The notes under the pieces: model-generated
Told to the model about the DNA's origin: nothing
Database searches by the model: none
The model's input: only the letters and a program-made list of their open reading frames with translations
In this document: one piece after another, positions 1-9,701 of the stretch
How the letters are laid out: every line of letters begins with the position of its first letter
Numbering within the stretch: the stretch's first letter is position 1
Source: Rodentibacter myodis
GTDB taxonomy: Bacteria; Pseudomonadota; Gammaproteobacteria; Enterobacterales; Pasteurellaceae
Length of the DNA: 64,000 nt
Reading direction: 5' to 3'
NCBI RefSeq assembly: GCF_001999305.1
Contig: NZ_MLHQ01000011.1
Coordinates: forward strand, 184,604-248,603
Translations under genes and position numbers: made by a program

Positions 1-711
1 ATTGTGACAAACGAAGAAATTATTAAACGTGCAAAAGATATTTCTTCTTACTACGATGATTTGATTCGTGACAGTCAACTTTACGGCTTATACGGCGAAG
101 GCACTTACACTGTGGATGGTAAAGAATGTGTTGTTACCCTACGCAATTTGAAAAAACAATTATACCTTTGCTTAATGAGCGTCAACGCTTTGGAAGCGAT
201 TCGTTTCTATGTGTCTTTCGCTTGCTCCTTTGCTTTCGCAGAACGGAAATTAATGGAAGGGAATGCGAAAATCATCAAATTTATTGCTCGTGATGAAGCT
301 CTGCATTTAACCGGTACACAGCACATTCTAAACATTATGGCAGCCGGTCAGGATGATCCTGAAATGGCGGAAATTGCAGAAGAATGTAAACAAGAAGCCT
401 ATGATTTATTTGTCGCCGCGGCAGAACAGGAAAAAGAATGGGCGGATTATTTGTTCAAAGACGGTTCGATGATCGGCTTAAACAGAGATATTTTGGTGCA
501 ATATGTGGAATATATCACCAATATCCGTATGCAGGCGGTGGGCTTACCGTTACCATTCCAAGCCCGTTCCAACCCGATTCCTTGGATCAATGCGTGGCTT
601 GTTTCCGACAATGTTCAGGTTGCACCGCAAGAAGTGGAAGTGAGTTCTTACCTTGTTGGTCAAATTGATTCTAAAGTGGATACCAAGGATTTTGGTGATT
701 TTGATCTTTAA
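1..711 (+). CDS. nrdB: Class Ia ribonucleotide reductase beta subunit, 3' part
   Basis: The reading frame is open from the left edge, so the true start lies outside the window; 236 codons remain of a protein usually about 376 residues long. NrdB carries the diiron-tyrosyl radical cofactor that the NrdA subunit uses to reduce ribonucleoside diphosphates to deoxyribonucleotides in the cytoplasm. Seen here: NALEAIRFY with the iron-ligand Glu (E204 of E. coli), and ARDEALH with the Glu and His ligands (E238 and H241). The radical tyrosine (Y122) lies upstream of the window. The acidic C-terminal tail ending DFGDFDL fits the known NrdA-docking peptide. The GTG at 4 is an internal valine codon, not a start. 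Confidence 0.96.
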   Translation: MVTNEEIIKRAKDISSYYDDLIRDSQLYGLYGEGTYTVDGKECVVTLRNLKKQLYLCLMSVNALEAIRFYVSFACSFAFAERKLMEGNAKIIKFIARDEALHLTGTQHILNIMAAGQDDPEMAEIAEECKQEAYDLFVAAAEQEKEWADYLFKDGSMIGLNRDILVQYVEYITNIRMQAVGLPLPFQARSNPIPWINAWLVSDNVQVAPQEVEVSSYLVGQIDSKVDTKDFGDFDL

Positions 712-751
712 TTAAACAATACTTTCTTCCCTACGGAAGTATCAAAACCAG

Positions 752-807
752 AAAGTGCGGTCATTTTTTCTGCTGTTTTAATGCAACAAAAAATTTCACC
801 GCACTTT
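752..807. terminator. Inverted uptake-signal pair after nrdB
   Basis: AAAGTGCGGT at 752-761 and ACCGCACTTT at 798-807 can pair around a 36-base loop, followed by T-rich sequence. Pairs like this commonly sit at gene ends in Pasteurellaceae. The loop is long, so termination is uncertain. Confidence 0.4.
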
Positions 808-906
808 TTATTGTTCAAATAATTTGAACTTTGTCACAAATTTATTAAAAAACCATTTCCAAAAAGTTTGATAAATGATAAGAAGGAACCCTTTAGGGAG
901 TATTCT

Positions 907-2289
907 ATGCAACATCAAACAACCTTTCTCAAATATAAAAGTTTTATTATTCTCGCATTAGACTTTCTTTTAATGCTCGTACTCATCAAAATTCTACCTT
1001 TTTCTTCACAAGAAAATCGTGGTTTGGCGTTACTAATTTTTATCGGTATTTTATGGCTCACAGAAGCCTTTAATATTACGGTAACCTCATTAATGGTACC
1101 GGTGCTAGCAATCGGTTTGGGATTAATTAACACACAAAAAGCCCTTGCCCCTTTTTCCACGCCTATCATTTATATGTTCTTTGGTGGATTTGTGGTAGCA
1201 GCGGTGTTACAAATTCAAAATCTCGATAAAATCATTGCAAACTACATCGTTCGCCTTGCCAAAGGTAATTTAAAACTGTCCATTGCCTATTTATTTGGCG
1301 TCACCACTTTTCTTTCAATGTGGATCAACAACACCGCAATCGCCGCAATGATGTTACCGCTCACGATTGGAATGTTAAAAGGCATTAATAGTGAAAAAAA
1401 CTACCGCCTTTACGCTTTTGTCTTATTGGGTATGGCATTTAGCTCAAGTATCGGCGGTATTGGCACACTGGTAGGCAGTGCGCCAAATGCCATTCTCGCC
1501 TCACAAATTCAAGTTACCTTCACGGAATGGCTTGGTTATGGCTTTCCTGTGATGGTGCTATTACTGCCATCAATGATCTTCGCGTTATGGGTGGTACTCC
1601 GTCCAAACTTCAATATCGACTTCACACCAACCATTGAAAAAGTGAGTTTTAACCGAAAAAATATCATCACTTTAGCCATTTTTATCACAATGGCATTGCT
1701 CTTGCTTTGCAGTTCTTTAATTAACCCTTGGCTAACGGCATTCCTTGAATTACCGAAAAAAATTGAAAATTTTGATACCGTCATTGCGCTTTGTGTGGTG
1801 ATCGTCATTTGTATTTCCGGCGTAGCAAGTTGGAAAGAAATTCAAGATCGTGTGGAATGGGGCGTGTTAGTGCTGTTTGGTGGCGGTTTAACGCTAAGTA
1901 TTGTGATGAAAGATTCCGGTGCAAGTAAAATTATGGCAGATAGCATTGTGTCTTTTGTTCAAACCAAACCACTTTGGATACTTTGCTTTGTACTTACTGC
2001 GTTTATTATTTTTCTCACCGAGTTTACCTCCAACACCGCTAGTGCCGCATTAATTATGCCGATTGTAATTTCGGTTGCACAATCAATGAATTTACCGCCT
2101 ATCGCCCTTGCCGGCATTATTGCCTGCGGTGCAAGCTGCGCCTTTATGCTACCCATTGCCACGCCACCTAATGCGATTGCGTTTGCTACGGGTCACGTAA
2201 AACAAATTGATATGGCAAAAGTAGGATTTATTCTAAATTTATTTTGTATTGCCATTATCGGTGGCTCTGCCTATTTCCTTTGGATGTAA
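907..2289 (+). CDS. DASS/SLC13-family sodium-coupled anion (dicarboxylate-type) transporter
   Basis: 460 residues, strongly hydrophobic throughout with about a dozen predicted membrane segments. It shows the two related motifs that form the substrate and sodium site in the DASS family: NNT (WINNTAIAAMMLP) in the first half and SNT (FTSNTASAALIMP) in the second, each followed by a Pro-rich helix. Family members import C4-dicarboxylates, citrate or sulfate; the exact substrate cannot be read from sequence, though dicarboxylate import is the likeliest guess in this family. I start at 907 because AGGGAG lies 6 bases upstream; an in-frame ATG at 868 would add 13 residues without a ribosome site. 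It appears to be a single-gene unit closed by a strong hairpin shared with folE. Confidence 0.85.
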   Translation: MQHQTTFLKYKSFIILALDFLLMLVLIKILPFSSQENRGLALLIFIGILWLTEAFNITVTSLMVPVLAIGLGLINTQKALAPFSTPIIYMFFGGFVVAAVLQIQNLDKIIANYIVRLAKGNLKLSIAYLFGVTTFLSMWINNTAIAAMMLPLTIGMLKGINSEKNYRLYAFVLLGMAFSSSIGGIGTLVGSAPNAILASQIQVTFTEWLGYGFPVMVLLLPSMIFALWVVLRPNFNIDFTPTIEKVSFNRKNIITLAIFITMALLLLCSSLINPWLTAFLELPKKIENFDTVIALCVVIVICISGVASWKEIQDRVEWGVLVLFGGGLTLSIVMKDSGASKIMADSIVSFVQTKPLWILCFVLTAFIIFLTEFTSNTASAALIMPIVISVAQSMNLPPIALAGIIACGASCAFMLPIATPPNAIAFATGHVKQIDMAKVGFILNLFCIAIIGGSAYFLWM

Positions 2290-2308
2290 GCGCAACAAAA
2301 TGCCATAA

Positions 2309-2345
2309 AAAACGACCGCACTTCAAAAAAGTGCGGTCGTTTTTC
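2309..2345. terminator. Bidirectional uptake-signal terminator
   Basis: ACGACCGCACTT (2312-2323) pairs perfectly with AAGTGCGGTCGT (2329-2340) around a short loop, with A-runs on the left and T-runs on the right. It sits between the convergent transporter gene and folE and can serve both. Confidence 0.8.
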
Positions 2346-2355
2346 TTTGTATTTT

Positions 2356-3012
2356 TTACTTTTGAACCGTTGCTAAAAATTCTTTACGGGTATCACGATC
2401 TTCTAAGAAAACCCCGCCATAAGCGGAAGTCACGGTATAACTGTGCGTGTCTTTAATGCCCCGAGCCTTCACGCAAAAATGTGTGGCTTTCACATACACC
2501 GCCACATCATCGGTTTCTAAAATAGTTTGAAATGCCGTAAGGAGTTGTTCTGTTAAGCGTTCTTGCACCTGAGGACGTTGTGCGAAAAAAGAAACAATAC
2601 GGTTAATTTTAGAAAGCCCAATCACCCAATCTTTTGGGTAGTATGCCACACAGACTTTGCCATCAATGGTGACAAAATGATGTTCACAGGTGCTGGTAAG
2701 CGTAATATCATTAACTTGCACCATTTCGCTGACTTTCATTTGATTTTTGATCTTGGTCATTTTGGGGAAATTGGCATAATCCATTCCACTAAAAATTTCA
2801 TCAATAAACATTTTCGCCAAGCGATTCGGTGTTTCTTCCAGACTATCATCACGCAAATCCAACCCGATCAATTTCATCACCTCGTGCATATGTTTTGCAA
2901 TATCGGCACGGCGGGCATTTTTATCTTGTGCGGGATCAATCATCGGTGTTTCAATGCCCTTTGCAATTAAGGCATTACGCACACTCAGTGCATCAGGTGA
3001 AATTTCGTTCAT
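2356..3012 (-). CDS. folE: GTP cyclohydrolase I
   Basis: 218 residues, normal for the family. It converts GTP to dihydroneopterin triphosphate, the first step of tetrahydrofolate synthesis, as a cytoplasmic homodecamer. Zinc ligands are visible: C109 and H112 in STCEHHF and C180 in THFCVKARG, matching the E. coli ligands with a one-residue offset. The GLSKINRIV segment and the C-terminal [12 protein letters not shown] are also typical. Convergent with the upstream transporter gene; its terminator is the shared hairpin at 2309-2345. folK, acting later in the same pathway, lies at 18.4 kb. Confidence 0.96.
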   Translation of the reverse strand: MNEISPDALSVRNALIAKGIETPMIDPAQDKNARRADIAKHMHEVMKLIGLDLRDDSLEETPNRLAKMFIDEIFSGMDYANFPKMTKIKNQMKVSEMVQVNDITLTSTCEHHFVTIDGKVCVAYYPKDWVIGLSKINRIVSFFAQRPQVQERLTEQLLTAFQTILETDDVAVYVKATHFCVKARGIKDTHSYTVTSAYGGVFLEDRDTRKEFLATVQK

Positions 3013-3161
3013 AACAGTCTTTCCTCAAAAATGAGGCGGTATTTTAGCAAAGGATAATCAGATCGTAAAATGAGAAAAATGACCAAGCAGAATGAAATCT
3101 TTCGTTTTTTAACCTTTCGGACTACAATACCCCACAAATTTTCTCAGAATAAGGATTTTCA

Positions 3162-4376
3162 ATGCTCACCCTCGATCAAGCCCGCACACAAATGCTTGAA
3201 CAGCTCCCCTTTCCAACCCAAGTCGAAATACTCAATTTGCAAAATGCCGCCAATCGTATTTGTGCCGAAGAGGTAATTTCGCCAATTAATGTTCCCTCTT
3301 TTGATAATTCGGCAATGGATGGTTACGCCGTGCGACTTGCTGATTTGCAACAATCCCTCACCCTTTCCGTGGCGGGAAAATCCTTTGCAGGCAATCCGTT
3401 TCAAGGCGAATGGAAAGCGCAAAGTGCGGTCAGAATTATGACGGGCGCGATGATCCCTGAAGGGGCGGATGCCGTGGTAATGCAAGAACAGGTGACGGTT
3501 AATGCTGACGGTTCGCTCACGTTTGCCGAATTGCCAACACCGAATCAAAACATTCGCCGCATTGGTGAAGATGTGAAAAAAGGCGAGGTGGTGCTGGAAA
3601 AAGGGGCGGAATTAAATGCAGTTTCCTTGCCATTATTGGCGTCTCTCGGTATTGCTGAAGTAAAATGTTACCCACGTTTAAAAGTTGCCGTGCTTTCTAC
3701 CGGCGATGAATTGGTTGAAGTAGGTAAACCGCTCAAAAACGGTCAAATCTATGACACCAACCGCTTTACGGTAAAATTATTATTAGAAAAATTGCATTGT
3801 GAAGTGATTGATTTCGGACTATTGCCGGATAACGAAGCAGAATTTGAAAAAGCCTTTCTTGCCGCACAAAAACAGGCGGATCTTGTGATCACCAGCGGCG
3901 GGGTTTCCGTGGGAGAAGCAGATTTCACTAAAGCCGTGTTAGAGAAAGTGGGGCAGGTAAATTTTTGGAAGCTGGCAATCAAACCGGGTAAACCTTTTGC
4001 TTTTGGTAAACTTGAAAATGCGTGGTTTTGCGGTTTACCGGGTAATCCTGTTTCCACATTAGTGACCTTCTATCAACTGGTACAACCGCTTATTGCCAAA
4101 CTACAAGGACAAAAACAATGGAAAAAACCACCGCACTTTTCAGCAATGGCTAGCGAAAATTTGAAAAAAGCCCCGGGACGTTTGGATTTTCAACGGGGTT
4201 TTTATTGGCTTAATGCCCAAGGACAACTTGAAGTAAAACCCGTGGGATTTCAAGGCTCACATTTATTTAGTGCCTTTGTGAAAAGTAACTGCTTCATTGT
4301 GTTGGAACAAGAACGTGGCAATGTGGCGGCAGGGGAAATTGTTACCATTGAACCTTTTGATCATTTATTGGGATAA
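3162..4376 (+). CDS. moeA: Molybdopterin molybdotransferase MoeA
   Basis: 404 residues, normal length. MoeA inserts molybdate into adenylylated molybdopterin to finish molybdenum cofactor in the cytoplasm. Visible features: N-terminal SFDNSAMDGYAVR, RIMTGAMIPEGADAVV, the MPT-binding-type STGDEL and TSGGVSVGEADF motifs of the central domain, and GLPGNPVS near 290. AAGG at 3152-3155 lies 6 bases before the start, and TACAAT at 3123-3128 could be the -10 element. moeB follows after 2 bases, so the two are an operon. A molybdate-type transporter operon lies 31 kb downstream. Confidence 0.96.
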   Translation: MLTLDQARTQMLEQLPFPTQVEILNLQNAANRICAEEVISPINVPSFDNSAMDGYAVRLADLQQSLTLSVAGKSFAGNPFQGEWKAQSAVRIMTGAMIPEGADAVVMQEQVTVNADGSLTFAELPTPNQNIRRIGEDVKKGEVVLEKGAELNAVSLPLLASLGIAEVKCYPRLKVAVLSTGDELVEVGKPLKNGQIYDTNRFTVKLLLEKLHCEVIDFGLLPDNEAEFEKAFLAAQKQADLVITSGGVSVGEADFTKAVLEKVGQVNFWKLAIKPGKPFAFGKLENAWFCGLPGNPVSTLVTFYQLVQPLIAKLQGQKQWKKPPHFSAMASENLKKAPGRLDFQRGFYWLNAQGQLEVKPVGFQGSHLFSAFVKSNCFIVLEQERGNVAAGEIVTIEPFDHLLG

Positions 4377-4378
4377 AA

Positions 4379-5110
4379 ATGGCTGAACTCAGTTACGAAG
4401 AAGAATTACGTTACAATCGCCAAATTATGCTCAACGCCGTTGATTTTGACGGACAGGAAAAACTCAAAGAAAGCAAAATGCTCATTGTAGGCTTGGGCGG
4501 TTTGGGCTGCTCTGCGGCACAATATCTTGCCGCAGCCGGTGTGGGGCATTTAACGCTGTTGGATTTTGATACGGTTTCCCTTTCCAATTTACAACGTCAA
4601 ATTTTACATTGTGATGCAAGATTGAATATGCCAAAGGTCGATTCGGCTAAAATCGCGTTGGCACAAATCAATCCGCATATTGAAATCAATACCGTCAACG
4701 AAAAATTAGACGAAGAAAAACTTGCCGAAATGCTACCGCACTTTGATGTGATTTTAGATTGCACCGATAATGTGGAAATTCGCAATCAACTGGATCGCCA
4801 ATGTGAGAAAGCCCAAATCCCCCTTATTTCCGGTGCGGCAATTCGGCTGGAAGGACAGGTTTCCGTTTTTACTTACCAACCCAACACGCCAACTTACCGC
4901 GATCTCAGTCAACTTTTCGGACAAAATATTTTGAGCTGTGTTGAAGCGGGCGTGCTTGCACCGATTGTCGGCATTGTTGGTTCAATTCAGGCCTTAGAAG
5001 CAATCAAAGTGCGGTTAAATATCGGTAAGAATTTATGTGGACGGTTACTAATGATTGACGGAATGACAATGAAAGTGCGAGAAATTCGCTTGCCCGTTAA
5101 TTTTAAATAG
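4379..5110 (+). CDS. moeB: Molybdopterin-synthase adenylyltransferase MoeB without zinc-site cysteines
   Basis: 243 residues. MoeB activates the C-terminus of MoaD by adenylylation so that it can be thiolated for molybdopterin synthesis. The nucleotide-binding GLGGLG at 38-43, the LSNLQRQ segment, the DCTDN motif and C187 in SCVEAG are all present. The four cysteines that bind structural zinc in E. coli MoeB are not: positions 172 and 175 are Thr and Asp (TPTYRDLS), and the C-terminal CxxC tail is missing, the protein ending at LPVNFK. The enzyme fold seems otherwise complete, so I read it as a functional zinc-free variant rather than a pseudogene. Two bases after moeA. Confidence 0.93.
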   Translation: MAELSYEEELRYNRQIMLNAVDFDGQEKLKESKMLIVGLGGLGCSAAQYLAAAGVGHLTLLDFDTVSLSNLQRQILHCDARLNMPKVDSAKIALAQINPHIEINTVNEKLDEEKLAEMLPHFDVILDCTDNVEIRNQLDRQCEKAQIPLISGAAIRLEGQVSVFTYQPNTPTYRDLSQLFGQNILSCVEAGVLAPIVGIVGSIQALEAIKVRLNIGKNLCGRLLMIDGMTMKVREIRLPVNFK

Positions 5111-5243
5111 TGCTATCATCCCGCCCCGACAAACCATTTGTCTTATGTCGCAAGTTTTGTGTATAGGAAAATGATGAACCTTTCTTTTTTCACATTATTT
5201 ATACCTTTCTTGCAAATTTTCTATTCAACTTTTAAGGTTTTCT

Positions 5244-6467
5244 ATGAAAGAGATTTTGCAACAATTCAAACAAGACTATCTCATTAAATATTGGAATCCC
5301 ATTGTTGCGGTCATCGCCGCCGGTTTAATTTCGGCTTATTATTTCGGCGTAACCGGCACTTATTGGGCGGTAACCGGTGAATTTACCCGCTGGGGCGGAC
5401 ACGCTTTACAAGCTCTTGGCGTTGATGTTTCCGAGTGGAATTATTATAAAATCATCGGAATGGACGGGACAATCTTCACCCGCATTGACGGTGTGATGAT
5501 TCTCGGTATGTTTGCCGGTTGCATTTCTGCCGCATTATGGGCAAATAACGTGAAGTGGCGCAATCAACCACACAAACGCCGTATCGCTCAAGCCTTAATT
5601 GGCGGTGCATTGGCCGGTTTTGGCGCACGTTTGGCGATGGGCTGTAATCTCGCCTCACTGTTTACCGGTATTCCACAATTTTCCGTTCACGCTTGGTTTT
5701 TCACCATTGCAACGGCGGTAGGGACTTATGTTGGCGTAAAAGTTACCCTGCTACCAATGTTTCGGGTGAAATTAGAACTGAAAAAAGGGGCGGCAAAATT
5801 AAAAGAAACCGACCCCAAACAGGCACAACGCCGTTTTTGGATTGGTATGCTGATCTTTTTTGCCTATCTCACCGCCTCTCTCTATGTAATGACAGAATCC
5901 ATTAAACTTGGTTTTGCAATGCTTTGTGGCTTGGCTTTCGGATTACTCATTGAACGGGCGCAAATTTGCTTTACTTCCGCATTCCGTGATCTCTGGGTAA
6001 CCGGCCGTGCCTATATGGCAAAAGCCATTATCTTCGGCATTCTAGTGGGAACAATCGGCGTATTCAGTTATATCCAACTTGGTGTTTCACCTAAAATTAT
6101 GTGGGCAGGCCCAAATGCGATTATCGGCGGATTACTTTTCGGTTTTGGGATTGTCCTTGCCGGCGGTTGCGAAACCGGCTGGATGTATCGCTCAATGGAA
6201 GGACAGGTTCACTTTATGTGGGTTGGTTTAGGCAACGTGGTGGGGTCAACCTATCTGGCTTATGTATGGGATGATATTGCCCCCGTACTGGCACTTGACT
6301 ATGAAAAACTCAATCTATTGAAAGAATTTGGTGCGGTGGGGGGATTATTCGTTAATTACGCCTTACTCATTGCCTGTTTAATTGCGGTTGTCTGGTGGGA
6401 ACGCCGCTTCCTCGCAAAAGCAAAAGCCAAAATTGCCACAGCTCAAAATTGTGGCTGCGGCGCATAA
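5244..6467 (+). CDS. yedE: YedE/YeeE-family membrane transporter (proposed sulfur/selenium species importer)
   Basis: 407 residues with about ten membrane segments and two copies of the Sulf_transp (YeeE/YedE) unit. Conserved small Cys motifs in membrane segments are visible: MGCNLAS (first half), QICFTSAFRD and AGGCETGWMYR (second half), plus a C-terminal NCGCGA. Related YeeE proteins import thiosulfate using such cysteines; the YedE branch is often proposed to carry a selenium compound, which I cannot confirm, since no selenium gene (selA, selD, ybbB) lies in the window. It is followed 31 bases later by the TusA-like yedF, the usual partner. AAGG at 5234-5237 supports the start. Confidence 0.85.
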   Translation: MKEILQQFKQDYLIKYWNPIVAVIAAGLISAYYFGVTGTYWAVTGEFTRWGGHALQALGVDVSEWNYYKIIGMDGTIFTRIDGVMILGMFAGCISAALWANNVKWRNQPHKRRIAQALIGGALAGFGARLAMGCNLASLFTGIPQFSVHAWFFTIATAVGTYVGVKVTLLPMFRVKLELKKGAAKLKETDPKQAQRRFWIGMLIFFAYLTASLYVMTESIKLGFAMLCGLAFGLLIERAQICFTSAFRDLWVTGRAYMAKAIIFGILVGTIGVFSYIQLGVSPKIMWAGPNAIIGGLLFGFGIVLAGGCETGWMYRSMEGQVHFMWVGLGNVVGSTYLAYVWDDIAPVLALDYEKLNLLKEFGAVGGLFVNYALLIACLIAVVWWERRFLAKAKAKIATAQNCGCGA

Positions 6468-6498
6468 TTTATTCTTCATTAACTCAAAAGGACTTAAT

Positions 6499-6768
6499 AT
6501 GGCATTTACTGTTGTACAAAAATTAGATAAAGATCCGAAAGATATTACACCGGATTACACATTAGACACCCTTGGTGAGCCTTGCCCTTATCCGGCAATT
6601 GTGATGTTAGAAACAATGCCACAACTGCAAAAAGGGGAAATTTTGGAATTATTAAGTGATTGTGCGCAATCCATTAACAATATTCCGGTGGACACCAAAA
6701 ACCACGGCTACACCCTACTAAGCGTTGAGCAAGACGGTACAAAATTGCGTTATCTTATTCAACGATAA
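6499..6768 (+). CDS. yedF: TusA-like sulfurtransferase-family protein YedF
   Basis: 89 residues from the ATG at 6499, which has AAAAGGA at 6487-6492; an upstream in-frame start at 6382 lies inside yedE and is rejected. The TusA/SirA fold is recognised by GEPCPYPAI with the sulfur-carrying C29 in the CPxP motif, SDCAQSINNIP in the middle and the closing RYLIQ. These proteins pass sulfur (or possibly selenium) as a persulfide. Its pairing with yedE suggests that it accepts the species the transporter brings in. A hairpin terminator follows. Confidence 0.9.
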   Translation: MAFTVVQKLDKDPKDITPDYTLDTLGEPCPYPAIVMLETMPQLQKGEILELLSDCAQSINNIPVDTKNHGYTLLSVEQDGTKLRYLIQR

Positions 6769-6780
6769 CTCAAAACGAAA

Positions 6781-6817
6781 AATCTGCACAATCAAGGAAG
6801 AAAGTGCAGATTTTTTT
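6781..6817 (+). terminator. Rho-independent terminator of yedEF
   Basis: AATCTGCAC (6781-6789) pairs with GTGCAGATT (6804-6812), followed by a run of T residues to 6817. Confidence 0.8.
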
Positions 6818-6871
6818 CGGTTGTAATAAAAATGTGATTATTGATGACCGCACTTTCCTCCCACTCTCCGA

Positions 6872-6900
6872 CTATACCTCCTCCGTAAATGGAGGTATAG
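6872..6900. repeat. 10-bp inverted repeat in the yedF-terC gap
   Basis: CTATACCTCC (6872-6881) and GGAGGTATAG (6891-6900) form a perfect hairpin with a 9-base loop. The gap 6769-7086 holds no gene: it contains the yedF terminator, this hairpin and the palindrome at 7012-7042. The role of this hairpin is unknown. Confidence 0.6.
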
Positions 6901-7011
6901 AAGAAAAATTTTCAGTGTTATGTAATAAACACTCTAAACTGAAATACCGTGGTTCAAGGGACGAAACGCTTAGTCTCCCTATTAAAATTCGAGTAATTTC
7001 AAAGAATTAAA

Positions 7012-7042
7012 AATTAAGGACGCCGGCGTGACGTCCTTAATT
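7012..7042 (-). terminator. Palindromic element, likely terminator of the TerC-family gene
   Basis: AATTAAGGACG (7012-7022) pairs with CGTCCTTAATT (7032-7042). Read on the minus strand the stem is followed by TTTTTAATT, as expected for a terminator of the gene ending at 7087. The ATTAAGGACGCC core recurs at 16861-16872, so it may also belong to a dispersed repeat family. Confidence 0.6.
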
Positions 7043-7086
7043 TTCCTTTAAAATAATTAATTATTTCGATGAAACATCACTGCAAC

Positions 7087-7800
7087 TTATTTCATCACAC
7101 GTCTCATTCTGATGTTCAACATTTCCACCACAACGGAGAAGCCCATCGCAAAATAGATGTAGCCTTTCGGAATGTGAATATCAAGGCTTTCTGCGATTAA
7201 GCTGATTCCCACTAAAATTAAGAATGCAAGCGCAAGAATTTTTAATGTCGGGTGGGTATCCACAAAATCACCAATTGGTTTAGCGGCGAACATCATCACA
7301 CCCACGGCAATCACGATTGCTAAAATCATCACCGATAAGTGGCTTGCCATTCCCACTGCGGTAATCACAGAATCAAGGGAGAACACAATATCCAAAACCG
7401 CAATTTGGATCAATACACCGAAGTAACTGACTTTCTTTTTATTTTCACTTTCGTGATGTGCTTCCGGATGCATCGCTTCTTTAATTTCACCGCTACTTTT
7501 CACAATTAAGAACAAGCCGCCAAGGAATAAAATTAAATCCCGACCGGAAATTTCTTGGTTAAAAACGGTGAAAAGCGGTTCGGTGAGTTTCATCATCCAC
7601 GCAAGGGACATTAAAAGCAAAATTCGGGTTATCATTGCCAAACCGAGTCCGATAATACGACCGGATTGGCGTTGGTGAGCCGGTAAACGCCCAACTAAGA
7701 TACTGATAAAAATAATGTTATCGATCCCTAAAACGATTTCAAGTGCCGTCAAGGTGGCAAGTGAAACCCAGGCCTCAGGATCGGAAAGCCATTCAAACAT
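7087..7800 (-). CDS. TerC-family integral membrane protein (YgdQ-like)
   Basis: 237 residues with about seven membrane segments. The two acidic TerC signatures are visible: LEIVLGIDNIIFIS near residue 20 and VLDIVFSLDSVITAVG near 135, each with buried Asp and Glu residues. Length and the ending HIPKGYIYFAM resemble the E. coli YgdQ branch. TerC proteins have been tied to metal ion export (manganese, calcium) and membrane-protein metalation, but the role of this branch is not established. It is monocistronic with its own likely terminator at 7012-7042. Confidence 0.88.
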   Translation of the reverse strand: MFEWLSDPEAWVSLATLTALEIVLGIDNIIFISILVGRLPAHQRQSGRIIGLGLAMITRILLLMSLAWMMKLTEPLFTVFNQEISGRDLILFLGGLFLIVKSSGEIKEAMHPEAHHESENKKKVSYFGVLIQIAVLDIVFSLDSVITAVGMASHLSVMILAIVIAVGVMMFAAKPIGDFVDTHPTLKILALAFLILVGISLIAESLDIHIPKGYIYFAMGFSVVVEMLNIRMRRVMK

Positions 7801-7873
7801 AATTCATTCCTTAAATAAAAAATCGGAAGCGCGGATCATAACCACTTTATGAAGAAAAGCAATGGCTAATTTG

Positions 7874-9700
7874 TCAGCTTTTTAGGGTTTCAAAAATCGT
7901 TTCCGCCAATTTACGGGAAATGCCCGGAACAGAGGCAATATCATCTAAAGTGGCATTTTTTACGCCTTGCAAGCCGCCAAGATATTTCAATAACGCTTGG
8001 CGGCGTTTTGCCCCGACCCCTTCAATGGTTTCTAATCCACTTTGGGTGAAGGCTTTTTGGCGTTTTTTGCGATGTCCGCTAATGGCGTGGTTGTGGCTTT
8101 CATCTCGAATATGTTGAATCAAATGCAATGCCAAGCTGTCATCAGGCAAATGAATTTCACGGTTTTGTTTACTGATAATCAACACTTCTTGCCCCGCACG
8201 GCGATCCACCCCTTTTGCCACACCAATTAAGTGCGGTCGATTTTTGTCCCATTTTACATTGAGGTTGGCGAACACTTCCAAAGCCCGATTTAACTGCCCT
8301 TTACCACCATCAATAAAAATAATATCGGGAATTTTGTCTTGTTCCAGATCTCGGTCATAACGTTTTTTCAATGCCTGTTCCATTGCCGCATAATCATCAC
8401 CGCCGGTAATCCCTTCAATATTAAAACGGCGATAGTCGGCTTTTAACGGCCCTTCTTGATTAAACACCACGCAAGAGGCAACCGTTTGATTGCCCATCGT
8501 GTGGCTAATATCAAAACATTCCATTCGTTTAATTTCCGATACCTCAAGCAATTCACACAAGGCTTGATAACGTTCCGACATTCGTGAAGATTGTTTTAGC
8601 TGGGTTGCCAATGCCGCTTTGGCATTCACTTGTGCCAGTTGCAGATATTTGCTCTTATCGCCTTTCACACTTTCTTGAATCGTCACCTTTCTACCGGCTT
8701 GTTCGGTCAATAATTGCTCTAATTCGGATTTTTCCGCCAGTTTACGATCCACAATAATGCTATTTGGGATACTTCTACCTTGATGTCCCTGCAAATAAAA
8801 CTGCCCGACAAAGGTTTCTGTGAGTTCCGAAAGATCGGTATTTGCCGGTACTTTGGGAAAATAACTACGATTTCCCAACACTTTACCTTGGCGAATAAAC
8901 ATCACCTGCACACACGCTAAACCGTGTTGGTAAGCAATGGACATAATATCCATATCATCCAAGCGTTCATTAGAAACAAATTGTTTTTCGATGACGGAAC
9001 GCACGGCTTGAATTTGATCGCGATAACGTGCCGCCTGTTCAAAATCAAGTGCTTGACTCGCCTGTTCCATTTTACCGATCAAATAATCCAGCACCTGCTG
9101 ATCTTTGCCCTGAAGAAACAAACGAGCCAATTCCACTTGTTGATGATATTCTTCATCCGTCACATAGCCCTTCACGCAAGGTGCGGAACAACGCCCGATT
9201 TGATATTGCAAGCAAGGGCGGGAACGATTGCGATAAACAGAATTTTCACACTGTCTGACGGGAAATAATTTTTGCAATAAAGAAAGGGTTTCGCGCACTG
9301 CCCCGGCGTGCGGATAAGGCCCGAAATATTCGCCTGCAATTTTTTTTGAACCTCGGTAAGCGGCAATACGCGGATGACGTTCTTTGGTCAATAAAATAAA
9401 GGGATAAGACTTATCATCCCGCAATAACACGTTATAGCGGGGCTGATAAAGTTTAATAAAATTATGCTCTAATAGCAGTGCTTCCGTTTCGGAAGAAGTA
9501 ATGGTGGTATCAATATGGTGAATGGATGCGACCAAAGCTTCCGTTTTTTTACTGCTCAGATTGGCACGAAAATAGCTGGATAGCCGTTTTTTTAGATCTT
9601 TTGCTTTCCCTACGTAAATCACCTGATCTTTATCGTCATACATACGATAAACACCGGGTTCGTGCGACACATCCGCCAGAAATTTTTTGGAGTCAAACAT
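7874..9700 (-). CDS. uvrC: Excinuclease ABC subunit C
   Basis: 608 residues, normal length. UvrC makes both incisions around bulky DNA lesions after UvrAB recognition. Domains in order: N-terminal GIY-YIG nuclease ([10 protein letters not shown] then [14 protein letters not shown], about 13-45), a Cys cluster ([15 protein letters not shown]), the UvrB-interacting UVR helix pair (about 200-240), the RNase H-like nuclease with CFDISHTMG and FIDGGKGQ, and C-terminal helix-hairpin-helix motifs ([29 protein letters not shown]). It follows kdsB with one base between them, so the two are co-transcribed. Confidence 0.97.
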   Translation of the reverse strand: MFDSKKFLADVSHEPGVYRMYDDKDQVIYVGKAKDLKKRLSSYFRANLSSKKTEALVASIHHIDTTITSSETEALLLEHNFIKLYQPRYNVLLRDDKSYPFILLTKERHPRIAAYRGSKKIAGEYFGPYPHAGAVRETLSLLQKLFPVRQCENSVYRNRSRPCLQYQIGRCSAPCVKGYVTDEEYHQQVELARLFLQGKDQQVLDYLIGKMEQASQALDFEQAARYRDQIQAVRSVIEKQFVSNERLDDMDIMSIAYQHGLACVQVMFIRQGKVLGNRSYFPKVPANTDLSELTETFVGQFYLQGHQGRSIPNSIIVDRKLAEKSELEQLLTEQAGRKVTIQESVKGDKSKYLQLAQVNAKAALATQLKQSSRMSERYQALCELLEVSEIKRMECFDISHTMGNQTVASCVVFNQEGPLKADYRRFNIEGITGGDDYAAMEQALKKRYDRDLEQDKIPDIIFIDGGKGQLNRALEVFANLNVKWDKNRPHLIGVAKGVDRRAGQEVLIISKQNREIHLPDDSLALHLIQHIRDESHNHAISGHRKKRQKAFTQSGLETIEGVGAKRRQALLKYLGGLQGVKNATLDDIASVPGISRKLAETIFETLKS

Positions 9701-9701
9701 C

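Noticed and set aside
860..880. FNR-like box (TTGATAAATGAT) before the DASS gene
   Set aside because: Only the left half fits TTGAT-N4-ATCAA; too weak to call.
868..906. Longer N-terminus for the DASS transporter
   Set aside because: No ribosome site at 868, while AGGGAG sits correctly before 907.
6804..7010. 68-codon open frame after yedF
   Set aside because: It begins inside the terminator stem, crosses an inverted repeat, and has no ribosome site or recognisable protein character.
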